The notes beneath the pieces are model-generated. The model was not told the DNA's origin. It worked only from the letters and a program-made list of their open reading frames with translations, and did not search any database. 64,000 nucleotides of DNA, taken from the NCBI GenBank assembly GCA_950295325.1, contig OX485804.1, forward strand, positions 55,972,429 to 56,036,428, read 5' to 3'. Position numbers and translations under genes: made by a program. Each line of letters begins with the position of its first letter. The stretch's first letter is position 1. This DNA comes from Polytrichum commune. Taxonomy: Eukaryota > Streptophyta > Polytrichopsida > Polytrichales > Polytrichaceae. This document shows positions 36,277 through 48,115 of the stretch, piece by piece.

Positions 36277-38387
36277 TCATGGTACTCTATCAAAAGGCTG
36301 AGTATCTGAATAACATGTTTTCCATACAGCATCAACAGCTGAAAGAGCGGCTAATTTAGAGCAGTTTGGATTCAATCCCACACTTATTTGTGCCCTTCTC
36401 CTTACACAAATCTGCACAAAACATTCGATGCCTCAGAAACTTGTGCAAAGTAACATAAGGGTTTTTTTAAAGCATCCTGTACACACAATGAAGCTGCTAG
36501 GTATACACCAGTGTTGGACCAGTATATAGGTGAATGCATAGTTTCATTAACAAACATCAATTATGGTATCAAAGAACCTACCCAAGAGTATCAAAATTGT
36601 GATACCACTCAAATATTGATATTTGATGAGTATCTCATGGTGAGAATTTTTTTATACCCGAGTTTTTATATTTGAGTTAATACCATTCTAAACCATAAGT
36701 ATGAAGGTTCTTGCATGGTATATAGACCCAAATGGTGTCGAAAACAAGAATACCATCTAATACCCATACCTTACTGGTAACAAAAATGTAAAATCCTCAT
36801 TACAGATAGCCGAATGATATTATTTTAAAAAAAAGACGATAACAGACCAACACTGGTCTACACCTTGAGGTGACACTGTCATGACATGGAAAGGATCCAT
36901 AACAGGTTGTCCCAAAGGGACCTCAAAATAGACATATCAATGAAAGCTAGCAGCACCTGATGTTGCTTTTGTATGTTGGTGTTGCCTCGAGCAAGCTCAC
37001 GTTTCCAGGCACAGTCCCCACTCAAATTTGCAGCCCGTATCTGTAAGGAAAAGTCACATTCTTAGGTATTTCCTAATTTGTACCAGAGAATTGACAGTAA
37101 TTGACACAATTACAGAAGTCCAGACTAGTATTTAGACTGGTGTGGCAACATAAGGTATTACCAATGACATGTACAAGGGCAAGGATATTATAAAGAGTTC
37201 GGGTGGGTTTACATTACAGTACAAGACCAAAGAAACTCCAAAATCAACTGATCCTATGGCTGAGAGAAAATTTTGGACCCGAGTTCAGGTCCCAGGTATG
37301 AAAAATGGAAGTGGTGATAATCTGGAACCACTTTCCTGCCAAATCTCGACAGTCCCCACTCAAGAAAACACTACTAGGAAGTCAATCTCCAAGCTTGGGT
37401 CCAACCTCAAATCCAATAGTAAGGTCTTATGAGGTTTTTAGAATCCCAAGTGTCTTGGACCCAGACCTGGACCCTAATGTAAACCTACCCTTAGCCTTAG
37501 GAGAAGTGTACCTCACTACACGCATGATGTTTGCAATTTGACCAATCTAAGTTGGCAGCGCGGCAATGGTCATAAGCATGTAAAAGCTCGTGTGTCAGCG
37601 CCACATCCACCTCATCTTGAGTTGACACATGATTGCTACAGATCACCACCTGAGAGAATGCTTACTATCAGTAAATAAACAACTTGCATGAATAAACCAA
37701 TGAATGTAAACTGCAACCACAAGGGTGAATATCCTCAAATTTGCTTGTCACAGCTAATAAAACAGAACCAAGGACCAGTCTCTCTTTCTGACATAAATAT
37801 GTGATATAATTTTGGCATACAGGATGAAGACTTTGGTTTCATCTGGGATGATTGCCTCAGTAATAATAGGTTTCACCACCAGAATGGTCAATTGCCAGCT
37901 CTTATCAGGTAATACGTGCATAATGTACATCATTGGCAAAATCCCAGAATGGAACTCTGAAACCAATAGCATAAGGCTATATAGTACCCGAGACTATAAC
38001 ATGTTTCCAATTCTACTCAAGGCTGCACAGCCTTTACCTCTTAACCCTCGATTTGATATGTCCCTTTAATTATAGAGATAAATCCATAGTGCACACACAC
38101 ATACTTAATACTTACATACATCAGTTTTAATAAAATAAAATAAACTTAAAACCCAAAGTCACAAATGCAGTGCAGTTTTTGTCTTGAGAAAGTCAGTAAG
38201 AAGACCTGACCCCATCTTCTTGCCTAAAACCGCCTCCCACTTGCATTGTGCATTCTTCAGGCTTGAAAAAAGTGTCCGACACAGCACATCCTGACTTAGC
38301 CATCGCATCTCTAACAAACTTCACCGTTGGATCTGCACCAACCAGTTGCAACCAGAAGTTTAGCCCCTGTCCTTCTGTAATTTCCAT
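36277..38387 (-). CDS. ATP23: Mitochondrial inner membrane protease ATP23 (M76 metalloprotease)
   Basis: Exons 38387-38211, 37649-37512, 37040-36957 and 36411-36277, all phase 0, give 177 residues; plant relatives are near 190. The M76 zinc motif is HELLH at 79-83, within VALTHELLHAYDHCRAANLD, followed by WSNCKHHACSEIRAANLSGDC. The C-terminus AVWKTCYSDTQPFDRVP matches the family end (...WDTCYNDTRPFDRAP). Conserved cysteines in the family's intermembrane-space fold are present (KSGCAV, EECTM, VVICSN, DHCRAA). In yeast ATP23 processes Atp6 and helps assemble the F1Fo-ATPase. The start is the first ATG in the exon (MEITEGQGLNFW); it is shorter than in relatives, so an upstream exon remains possible. 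Intron 3 holds a family D MITE. Confidence 0.94.
36501..36864 (-). repeat. Family D MITE in ATP23 intron 3
   Basis: GTATACACCAGTGTTGGACC at the left and CAACACTGGTCTACACC at the right are inverted. The interior has AACATCAATTATGGTATCAA and GAACCTACCC, matching the other D copies in reverse. It lies between exons 4 and 3 of ATP23. Confidence 0.8.
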
Positions 38388-38504
38388 CCTTTGGAATAAA
38401 TGAGCCGATTTCCAACAACCATTATCTCAATGAAGGCCTGCAGACTATTGGATCGGTTTTTGTGCTTGTCATTTTGCATTGTAAGCTAACCCCAAAGTTT
38501 ACTC

Positions 38505-39290
38505 TGCACAATCAGGGTAAACTACAAGAAATCCAAGCACAGGAGGTGATTTAAGAGAATCCTCATCTATAAAACCTGCGCAATTAGGGTCCACTACAAG
38601 AAATCCAAGCACATAACTCTATCTCGTTTGAATTCCAGGACTCCCCATTTCATAGACATTAGATTACCCAACACTTAAATCAAGGATATGATTGACCCCA
38701 TACTCACAACACCCACCACCTTCAAATTTTAAATGAATTCTCCTCATCCATAAAACCCTAAATCCTACCAATTATGGCTAACTACAAGAATACCGAGCAC
38801 ATGCCGATACAAAACCAAGACTCCCATTTGGTAGATATCCAAGTGCCCAAAACTTCAATCGAGGATATGATCGAGACTATGTTCACGACACCAACCTTAA
38901 AATCTGATGCCAATTCTCCTCATCCATAAAACCTAGACCCTACGCAATTATGGCCAACTCAAAGAAATCCAAGCACACGACTCACATGCCGTTAGAAATT
39001 AAGCACTCCCCGAATTGAGATATTCAAATCGATGATATGATCGAACTATACTCACGACACCCACCACATTGAAATTTTAAGTGAATTCTCCTAAATCCAT
39101 AAAACCCTAAACCCTGCACAATCAGGATCAATTACAAGAAACCCAAGCACATGACCCCATACCGGTACAAAACCAAGACTCCCCGATTTATAGATATCCA
39201 AGTACCCAAAACTCCAATCGACGATACGATCAACCGCATACTCAAGATAACTACCACCTTCAAATTTTCTGAGAATTGTTCTCAACCAAA
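38505..39290. repeat. Tandem array of ~175-188-bp units upstream of ATP23
   Basis: The anchor ACTACAAGAAATCCAAGCAC and close variants occur at 38521, 38593, 38781, 38957 and 39131 (spacings 72, 188, 176, 174). Units also share CATAAAACC(CTAAACC), CAAGACTCCC, ATATCCAAGT and ACGACACCCACCAC. The first unit is truncated. The array fills most of the space between ATP23 and the candidate gene at 39439. Confidence 0.88.
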
Positions 39291-39438
39291 GACCCTACAA
39301 ACCTCTAAACCCTACAACCCTACCCCCCTGCATCCTACAAAGATTTTCGAACGAAGGCACCGCTTTGTTTCGCAGCGGGAAAGAGGAAGATAGAGCCTAC
39401 TGACGGCGGGAGAGAGAGTGATCGATCATTCGCTGGCA

Positions 39439-39715
39439 ATGCTCGGGGGTGGTGCCTTCCGGGTTCACTCTATTCGCGACCGTGCTGCTAGGACTCGCCT
39501 GCTCCTCCATCGCTGTGATCCTCGATTGCAAGTTGCGACGAATGCAACTTGGAGGTAAGTTGATAGAATCTAATGCTGGTGTGATTTGGTGTGTGAACTT
39601 ACAAGCCTCTCAACTACAACGGCTTCAACTCCCTTTCTCTTCAGAGCGTTTGGAGGGAATTGGTGTGTGGTCAGAGCATCTCCATCGGAGACCTTCATGT
39701 GGCCCGGTGAAATAA
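39439..39715 (+). CDS. Possible small single-pass membrane protein, start unclear
   Basis: A short frame open from 39422 to 39715 encodes a strong hydrophobic helix (PSGFTLFATVLLGLACSSIA) followed by basic DCKLRRMQ. A good donor (GGAG then GTAAGT at 39555) and acceptor (TCTTCAG at 39644) would remove a 90-base intron and keep the frame to TAA at 39713-39715. The nearest ATG (39439) is one base out of frame with the hydrophobic reading; between them is a run of five G. So the gene may be broken, wrongly sequenced in that run, or use another start. The ATG frame instead gives an Arg-rich peptide. I do not recognise the family. Confidence 0.35.
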
Positions 39716-39759
39716 GGGTTATGTGGGCTTTATGTTGTCGCTATTCTTGATTAAACGCC

Positions 39760-40150
39760 TAACGTAGATGGGTCTTAAATTTTTATTTTTTTATTGTTAT
39801 TTTTTAAAATATTTTTCTTCTTCTAGCCCACTTCTCCTAGGATAATGAAACATGTGATTAGAACAAGATGGTGGGCGAATCCAAGTTGAGGACGTAGCCA
39901 ATTTCCTCATTTTTTTGGAGCTCATATGCATATCTTATTCATTCTCAAAGTGAAAATTCTCGTGCTCATTAAATGGTCATACATGTCCTTTCAAAAACAT
40001 TGACTATTGAACATGGAACGGTTATCATATTTTAGGTGCGTGGTCCAATCTTTTTTTCAACACATGTCTTTTTGGTATTCATTCTTGGAGCCACACAATC
40101 CACAATGATAGCACTCAAATATAGGTGTTTGATTAAGAAAAAAGAACTAA
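39760..40150 (+). repeat. Family A MITE
   Basis: TAACGTAGATGGGTCTTAAA, then TCTAGCCCACTTCTCCTAGG, ACAAGATGGTGGGCGAATCC and CACTCAAATATAGGTGTTTG follow family order. A T-rich insertion follows the left end. Confidence 0.75.
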
Positions 40151-41873
40151 ATTTGACACATCTATTTGAGTAGTTAAGAATGGACATTGGAAAGACACAT
40201 GGTATGGGCATGGCATGCTAAGATTGGACTATGTACTACAATTATAGACATTGTTCTAGGGTCAAGAGATAACACAATTAGAATGGCATATGTGACCACT
40301 TAAATAGAAGCATAATATTCCCTTTGACATTCTTTGTTGTTTGAATCTCAAATGCCGATCTGAAACTTGAAATGACATTATGTGCTTTCATTGTCTTTGA
40401 CAACTCTAATTTGTAGGCTACTTATTATGCCAATCATTTCAAATATTCTAAATTTGGTCCAATCCATCTATGCAACAACTTTCTTGTGAATGGGACTCTC
40501 AATCTAATCATTATAGTACTTGGGACTGAAAATTATTTTTTGTATTAGAGTGAAAGTCCCATGCACAAGAAAATTGTTGCGTAGATGAATTGGACCATTT
40601 TTAGAACATTTGGAAAAGAATAAATAAAAATAGTAGGTAGCGTACATATTAGTTTCTAGAGACAACGAAAACACATGATGTTTTCTTGTGTCACTTCTCA
40701 ACCCTTACAAAGCTAAGTGACACAATGTTCTACTCTTAAGCATGTTCACCTTCCAACCATGGGCTATCAACATGCATAAGAGGCGAACAACCCCACGCTT
40801 CATTGAAAATATCTAGTAAATCAAGTGCTAAGAATGTCATTGTACTATTCTGGTCTCATGCAACTTAACCTCAGGGTTAGAACTTCTTGGCCAATTTTTC
40901 TCCGGTGGAGAACTTCAAGCATGGATGAAAAAATGACATGGGTGCAAACATGGCAACTGTTTTTGCTAGGGGAGTTCTCTGAAGGTCAAGTTTCTTGCAC
41001 AACCTCAAACTCTCGGACAAGAAACTTAACTTGTGGGGAACTCCAACTTCATGCATGTTTTATTGTTTTTCCCCATCTTGTCCTCCATACCAAGCATTGC
41101 CTCAAATAGTCTTGTCTTGGGCGAAAATTCTTGACCAACTGGTGCACTTCTTCACTGTAGTATAAACCGGCACTTACCAGAGGATATATAAGTGGTGTTT
41201 GCACAGTTGCCACTATGGTGAGTTATGTACAGGTTCAAAAGAGTAGAGTGAATGTTGGCCTGATAGTTGAATCAACACAAATTTTGTATATTGAGATTTA
41301 GTCTTGTGTTTTCAAGCTTTTCAAGTAACAAAAACATGACATTCTTCTATTGTGACTCGTTTTCAATGATCTCCATATAAAACCACAAACACCTCTCGCA
41401 ACCACCTCTGTAAGTGGATCATTTACTTTAAAACCATTCACTGAATTTTGAGAGGCACATGTCTTGGCAGGGAAGTGAAAGGAGCTGGGAGTAACGATAT
41501 CAATACTTCTTTGTTGTATTTTCACATGTTGAATTTTGAAGCGAGATACAAAAGCACTCCAAGTAATGGTAAGCAGAGTAGTATTTACCTGAAACCTTTA
41601 TGAAATGAGACCACTCTCCCAAAGCAGGACGCATCATGCGAATAGAATCCCAAGTGTTATTAGATTTTCTATCCATGGATTCTTGCAATGTTGGGGGTTG
41701 AGTAGCGTTTCTTAGCAAAATAACTTTGCTATTTGCCATTGTTATTTGTGAGGCAAATGAAATGTAGTGCATCTAAGTGATGAGTTAAAGCCCAAATTTG
41801 AAAGGTCAACAAACTGTACAAATGCTTCAACAAAAATGACCACACAAGTGTAAGCTTCCACCAACCAATGCTC
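40151..41873. other. Gene-free stretch with one long hairpin
   Basis: At 40441-40500 and 40547-40612 two arms are inverted copies: TTTGGTCCAATCCATCTATG...CTTGTGAATGGGACT against AGTCCCATGCACAAG...CGTAGATGAATTGGACC. Arms are about 60 bases with a spacer near 46. Otherwise no gene was recognised. Confidence 0.55.
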
Positions 41874-44800
41874 TTATTGACTCTTCCACTTCCCATCTTC
41901 AGGTTGCTGGACTCCCAACGATTTTGCGTAATCGGCTCCAATGGCTCGACGTTGAGATTCTTCCATTCTCCATGCCTCAGCTTTCTGTTGTGCCTGTTGA
42001 TATGGCAGTAGGAGTAACTCATTACTCCATCAAATACATTCTTAGCAACTAAGTATAAGGTACAAGATATGTGGACCTTAAATGGTCACTCTTTTTTATT
42101 AGACACCTCTATTTGAATGGTATATGGCAAGGCTACTAGTTAAGAATGGACACCAAAAAGACACATGTTCTAATGAGATTGGACTATGTGCTCAAAAAAT
42201 AGACACCTTTCTAGGTTTAATGGTGAACTCAATTGGGAATCCTATGTGATATAAAGAGAAAGAGAATCTTCACTTGACCTCTTTCATTTTGGAACTTGAA
42301 TTGACAATCTTCGAGATTGACAATTGCTAACTGGACGAAACAACTCCCAATCCAATCCACTGGCCAAAATTGTTTGAGGAGTTGAAACTCAATAGGGCCA
42401 CAGTACAGTAAGTTAACGGTAAGTGCAGAACTCTCGTCCTGCTAGGAAATTATGTCTACTCATAAAAGTTGCTTGCATTAACAAGAAAGCTGCAGAATTA
42501 TGTTCTTTACAAAGATTGAAAACTTTTTAGTACAAGAATTGGCACCCTATATTTGAGTTTGGACAAAAGCAGAGAGAGTGTCCACTCAGCCCTGATCCTC
42601 CTAAAGCATTTTGTGGGTTGGCAATGGCCACGGCATAAAAAACCCATTTTTCTGTTTTCCAATGGAGCAAAAATGCTATGGAGAGCCAACAGAGAGATAA
42701 AAAAGTATAGTATACCCAAAATTTAAGAGGCTTGAAACGCTGTTTCATTCGATCAACCCTGGGTTGAAGGTATTCGTGTCCCTTTGTGCGCAAGTCGTCA
42801 GCCTGGTCAAAATACACATCAGACTTGAGTACACTTACCCAAAATCTCATAAATGCTATAGGAACTTCAAGAGCTTCATGATTTAAAAAAGAACAAAAAT
42901 AAGAAAAGAGGAGAACAGGTCCTAGAGGGCCAGAAAAAGTACTTAACATCCAAAACTACAGACAATGTTATTTGCAATCTGCATTAGCAGGAACATCATA
43001 TCTGTAATGCCATCATATCTCATAATTAATTGATGAAGAAATCTTACCGATCGTATTCCAAGGCGAGAAGTAGTTACGGATGCTGCAATTATACTACCTC
43101 CAAAGACAAGCCCCGTGGCCACTGCAAATGCTTTTGTCACTGCTCTGACAAGGAAACCCTCACATTGATCATTTATGTGTCCGCACAGGGGAGGCAATGC
43201 AAGGTGGCAACCTAGATCAAGTTTCATTTCAATACTAGCATCATGACAAATTACCATATTTTGTTGTTATGTCGTCGTCGTCGTCATCATCATCATTATC
43301 ATCGACTTACACAAAATCTTCTGTATTCCATATAATACCTTTGACCGCAGATTAATTACGAGCAACAACTACCCAGCTAAGTGTCTAGGGGATTGACATA
43401 TAAACAAATATGCAATGTACAGACACATAGCTAAACAGAGTATGCTAAGGTAAGCAATTTGCACAAAGGTGAGAAAGCGTACCCACATATAAGCCTTCCA
43501 TGGCAGCCTTCTCGTCCGCATTGTTACTTGTGAGGACCCGAGCACTGTTGGCTGTGGAAGCAACCACAGTAACTTGAGGTGCTTCTATATTCCATCTGAT
43601 CGAACATCAGAATTGTCAGACTTGGAGTGCAATTATTCACTTTGATAAAGATAGTCTAAGAAGAAACAAAAGAAAATAAAAAGAAACCTTGGCTGCCGAT
43701 GCAGCAAGCATAAATGAAGAGTCTCTTTTCCAGCAGGCTACTGCCATCTTTTGATGTGGGACTCTATTACAATAAGCATATTCTACATATAAACCACTCG
43801 TGACTCATGACCACAGTTTGATGCCCATTAAGTTCAGCTTTTCTGAATTCAATGGCTTTTACCAGTGTTGATCTGGTATATAGGTTATTGCATGGTATCA
43901 ATTATCAACATCAATAATGGAATCAAAAACCTACCCATGTATCAATATTGCCATATCAGTCAAATATTGCTGGGTTTCTCAAGATAAGAGAATCTTTGCA
44001 TACACAAGTTATTATTTGGGTCAATACCATTCTGAACCATATTGATACTAGGGAGATTTTACCTAGGTATGAAGAATCTTGAATGGTATATAGACCCAAA
44101 CGGTATCCCAAATTTTTTTTTTAAAAACTTTAAAAAAAAATTAAAAAAAAACCATCACATAACCATACCCTACTGATATCCAAAAATGTGAAATCCTCAC
44201 GATAGGTACCCTAATCGTATCCAAAAGAGATGGTATCAGCCCAACACTGGTTTTTACCCGCCTCTCTTTCTGCACAACTTAATTCCCCTACTTAGGGTGT
44301 CTCCATTCACAGAGCCGCAAACAGGCCTCTGCCATTGACTTTTTAGGTTTGTGAAGGCGAGGTCGCATAGTATGTCTCACCAACAACCCGCTATATATCC
44401 AGAACACTTATTATCAACCAACTATGTAATAGAGGCCTTTATGACATAATTGGTGAATAATAAGGATGTTGGTAACATATGGGCTTTGGAGGTGGGACAT
44501 AGGATGTGGTCTTCCCTTCAAAAACCGGAAAAGAGGAAGGTAGGGACCCGTTTGCAGCTCCATGAGTAATGATGCCCTTAACTATACGATGTACTCTATG
44601 CCCTGAACTCTACCTGTACTATAACACTCTCCAATTGCGAATTCGGCACCATTTTCAAAACTAGATTTTCAACATAGGTAAGCACCAGGGAGTAGAAACA
44701 CACAGGTTACATTTAGTTGCTCGCATCACAGATATGACTTGTATCGTACATTTGTCGAATGTGTCAACAACAACGAGCATTGTTAGTGCAATTAAAAGGA

Positions 44801-45695
44801 ATTGTCTTGAAAATTGCTCACAATTCTCTGGAGGACAGACTCAAGTTGCACTTGAAACAAATCAGTGACGTAAGCAACTTATCTTTATCGAACACCTATT
44901 TTTGAATGGCATGTGGTAAGGTGCGTCTCTAAGAAAGGACGCCCAAACGACTACATGCTCAAAAAAAAATTCACTATGCTAGGTTCAATAGTCAACATAA
45001 TTCAGGAGACCCATATGACCCTTTAAGAATCCTCACTTTGACAATGAACAGATAATCAAATGACTTCCAAAAGTTATAAGGAAAACGGTTACAGGTAGGA
45101 TTTGGATTCCGCTAATTATCTCGCACTAATTGCGTGTTCCATCCCCTACAAGAAGTGCGTGCAGAGCTAGAAGTGTCCGTTTAAGGCTTGCTTACCTTAT
45201 ATTTAACATTAAAAGACACTCTCAAACATGACATTACATGATATGGCATGAGATGACATGACATGCCATGTCACATTAATAAGTGAAGGATTGGAATGCT
45301 CACTTTTTTCGACCGAAAGAGGTTTGCGGAACGCTGGCCAAGTGCTCCACTGCGACCGCTCCTCGCAAACCCCCATCGTGTTTCACCCCCACAGCTCTAC
45401 GAGGATTCAATGTCAAATTTATGGTGGCTGCAATTGATGTGGCTGCCGGAGCTGATTCAATTTGTTGCATCTGCTCAGCTGCAGAGTGGGGTATAATTGG
45501 GAGCGAGTGGCGAAGAACTTCAGGAAGAACATCCGCTTGTGATGATGATCCACCCGGTGCCAAATTAGGGTTAGAGGTTGAAGAAGAAGTAGAGTTGGGG
45601 TTCAGTTTTTGCTTGAGAGCAATCGCAGCTTGCTTTGAGTGTTGGTTAAAGAACGCACCCTCTGTAGCTGCCAATCTCCCCGCCAAGAAACTCAT
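41874..45695 (-). CDS. Conserved plant single-pass membrane protein, function unknown
   Basis: Exons 45695-45304, 43595-43483, 43142-43048, 42802-42716 and 41993-41874 are in phase and give 268 residues. The start MSFLAGRLAATEGAFFNQHSKQA and the following QADVLPEVLRHSLP are strongly conserved in plant homologues as I remember them. Low-complexity Ser/Pro/Asn sequence follows, then SFGRKKWNIEAP, ASTANSARVLTSNNADEKAAMEGLY, and one hydrophobic helix at about 172-192 (AFAVATGLVFGGSIIAASV). After it come DDLRTKGHEYLQPRVDRMKQRFKPLKFW and a charged helical tail ending DGKWKSQ. The family has no assigned reaction that I can name; an organelle membrane location is inference. The exon 3 acceptor (CAGAG at 43143) was chosen on phase. 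Intron 1 (1.7 kb) contains family D and A MITEs. Confidence 0.87.
42056..42300 (-). repeat. Family A MITE in an intron, reverse
   Basis: TAAGGTACAAGATATGTGGA, ATTAGACACCTCTATTTGAA and GACACCAAAAAGACACATGT match the family in reverse. The distal part is missing. It lies between exons 5 and 4 of the membrane-protein gene. Confidence 0.7.
43857..44258 (-). repeat. Family D MITE in intron 1 of the membrane-protein gene
   Basis: Left end CTTTTACCAGTGTTGATCTG and right end CCAACACTGGTTTTTACC are inverted. A poly-T/poly-A stretch near 44110-44150 interrupts it. Confidence 0.82.
44871..45199 (-). repeat. Family A MITE in intron 1 of the membrane-protein gene
   Basis: GAACACCTATTTTTGAATGG, TTAATTATCTCGCACTAATTGCG-type text and the terminal GCTTGCTTACCTTA match the family in reverse orientation. 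Confidence 0.72.
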
Positions 45696-47839
45696 CCTTC
45701 CAACTTTCTCAAACACAGTCTCCTCAATTCCACAAAAACACGTGCGAATGCTTCTCACAAGATAGACAGATATAAACGCCGACTCCGTATGAAGCATGCA
45801 TGAATGGCGAGTCTCTTCTCCCGCAGGCTACTGTGGGCTCTATGCAAGTTAATCAATCAATTGTTGGCCGTGACGGTCACGGCTCTTTATGGAATTTGTG
45901 ATAAGGAGGTGTATCACGGTGAGGATGAACACCTTGGGGTTAAGTAAGCTGGTCGGTAGGTTCCGAGGCTTATCAGCAAGAGGTACGGTTTCGAAACCCC
46001 GAGAGGCCCCTAACAAGTTTGTGACGTAGGAAAATACTATCCCTTGAATGAGCGTCTCACAGTAATTCCTCTCTTTCCCTTCCCAATCAGACACTTGAAG
46101 AAGATATGACGTCAACCGCAGGTTAGCGCGAATAAGGGACGCTTCGCCTTTATCAAAGCCGCTTGGAGGAGGATATGTGCACCTCAACTAAAATTTGAAC
46201 TCGTGCGTCAATTCGTCCAGTCGTATCTTTTCTCCGATGAGGAAAAGGGTAATGTGAAAACCTTCTTCCTATGTTCCTCTCAACTATTCAATTTTGTAAT
46301 CAAGAAACACATGGCTTCAATCACATTTCCTGCTGAGCCTCTTTACCAAGCATCACAAGTTCCCTCTTCAATCAATTGAAAAAACCAGGAAAATGGAATT
46401 TACAAAAATCTGGGTTCCTTCATACACCACAATTCCCTCTTCACTTCCAAAAAGAAACAAAGAACCTGAATTCTGCTAAATCTGAGCTCCTTCATCAAAG
46501 CACTACGTACTGAATCTAGCTCCTTTCCTGAATGAATGGATGCGCATGCATCAACAAAAAAAATCCAGAAATTGCTCATGTACAAATAATACCTCGATGG
46601 ATAGCGGAAGTATTTTTCGAATTTCGATGAGGGATTCCAGCGGCCTCAACGATTCTTGAGCGCTGCCAATGCGGTTGGTGTAGATTGCCAGTGGCCACGC
46701 GAGGCCAGTTTGTTGGTTCGTTCGGCTTTCAACAAGGCAGGTGGAGGTTGGGAATTGACGGGTGTTGACGGGCCACTTATCACATCCTTTGGGGCTCCAC
46801 GTGGCCTTTTCTTTTTTTCTTATCATCAAATACACCTCTTCCCTTTTTGAGCTTCCCTTGGTATGGCAAGGGTGACACCCAAGCCATGCATGAGACGTGA
46901 CATTCACGTACACGGTAGGCATATCATTTGTCATACGTTTGAAGCACTCCAATGTACCACTCTATTACATATATTGTCAATTTTAGGTTCAATGTTTGAT
47001 CAAACTAGACCCTAAGGTATGCGATCCATGAGGTGATGCATGTTGATTATCGGTTTTGAAATTGAATATAATATTAAGTTTAGAATGTTGCACACCTAGA
47101 TGATCATTTTATGAAGTAAATATGACGGATCATTTGTTGTTAACGTTTAATAGTTAAGAGTAGGGATTATGATGCCTTAATTCTCAAAGGGCTATGAAGT
47201 TCATGATGAACCTCAAGGTGACATCTGTAGGTTTTTAAGGTTAATAATTGCTAGTTTTAGTTCCAATGATGCCTTTGCAACCAAAGCCAATAGTCTAACA
47301 ACCCCACTGCAATCCACTTATGAAATCCCCACGAGGCACTATATTCAAGTAAACACGATTACTTAAGGATGCCATGGTCAAATATAGGTGCGTGGCCCAA
47401 CCCAACAGCCAAGGCTAGATGCTCACCTCTTTGAGTAAGGCCCCCACCACTATGATACAAGCTTTTGACTTACCCATCCTAGCTCCTCTCCACGGTAACT
47501 AATCAGCTCACAATCAATGTGCTTTCAACCAAAATCCACAATACACAATGTATAATTGAACAAAGGAATTTAGGATATTATTCCTTACTTTTTCCTACTC
47601 CTAGACTAAGCCATGACATGCGGAGGGATTGCACCTTATTCACACAATGGCTCCTCTCGAGGCCTTCTTGCACATAAATTTAGGGCGTAAATTCTAAACC
47701 ATTAGATTGAGAGGAAATCGATGGTCCATACAATGTTACATAGAAAGTCCCACATGTGATCCGTGATGGGCAACTACACCATGTAAGGTGTCCGCATCTT
47801 ACAAAGAAAACTTTGAATGAGGATTTTACGGCCTTGGTG
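45696..47839. other. Upstream region of the membrane-protein gene and gene-free DNA
   Basis: The first few hundred bases are the presumed promoter. At 45791-45833 is a 43-base segment repeated in intron 1 (43701-43743), sharing GAGTCTCTT and GCAGGCTACTG. No other gene was recognised. Confidence 0.5.
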
Positions 47840-48115
47840 ACCTTTTTGGAGAGAGAGAGAGAGAGATCATTTATCCAACACAAAGAAAGTGATCCCTTTA
47901 TAGGTTTCAAGTTGTTGATTCATCTCAAATGACTTCAAGTAGATTAATCAAGGTCTTCAAAATTATTTCCAACGTTGTCAAATTAACTAAAAAAGTAACC
48001 TCTTGGCTACATACTATATGAGGGCTTTTTATATGTTGGATGAATGAGAGGTACATGCTCGTACATATATGATAATTCCCTCTCTTTCACCTTTCAAATC
48101 TCCCTTTCACTTTAT
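47840..48115. repeat. Family B MITE
   Basis: GGAGAGAGAGAGAGAGAGATCA at the left and GGATGAATGAGAGGTACATG...ATTCCCTCTCTTTC at the right are the paired ends of the family. Internal GATTCATCTCAAATGACTTC matches 17560. Confidence 0.72.

Noticed and set aside
45283-45765. 160-codon plus-strand ORF opposite the membrane-protein gene exon 1
   Set aside because: The minus strand carries a conserved protein with good splice sites; the plus frame is its shadow.
45849-46187. 112-codon minus ORF upstream of the membrane-protein gene
   Set aside because: No motif; position suits promoter sequence, not a gene.
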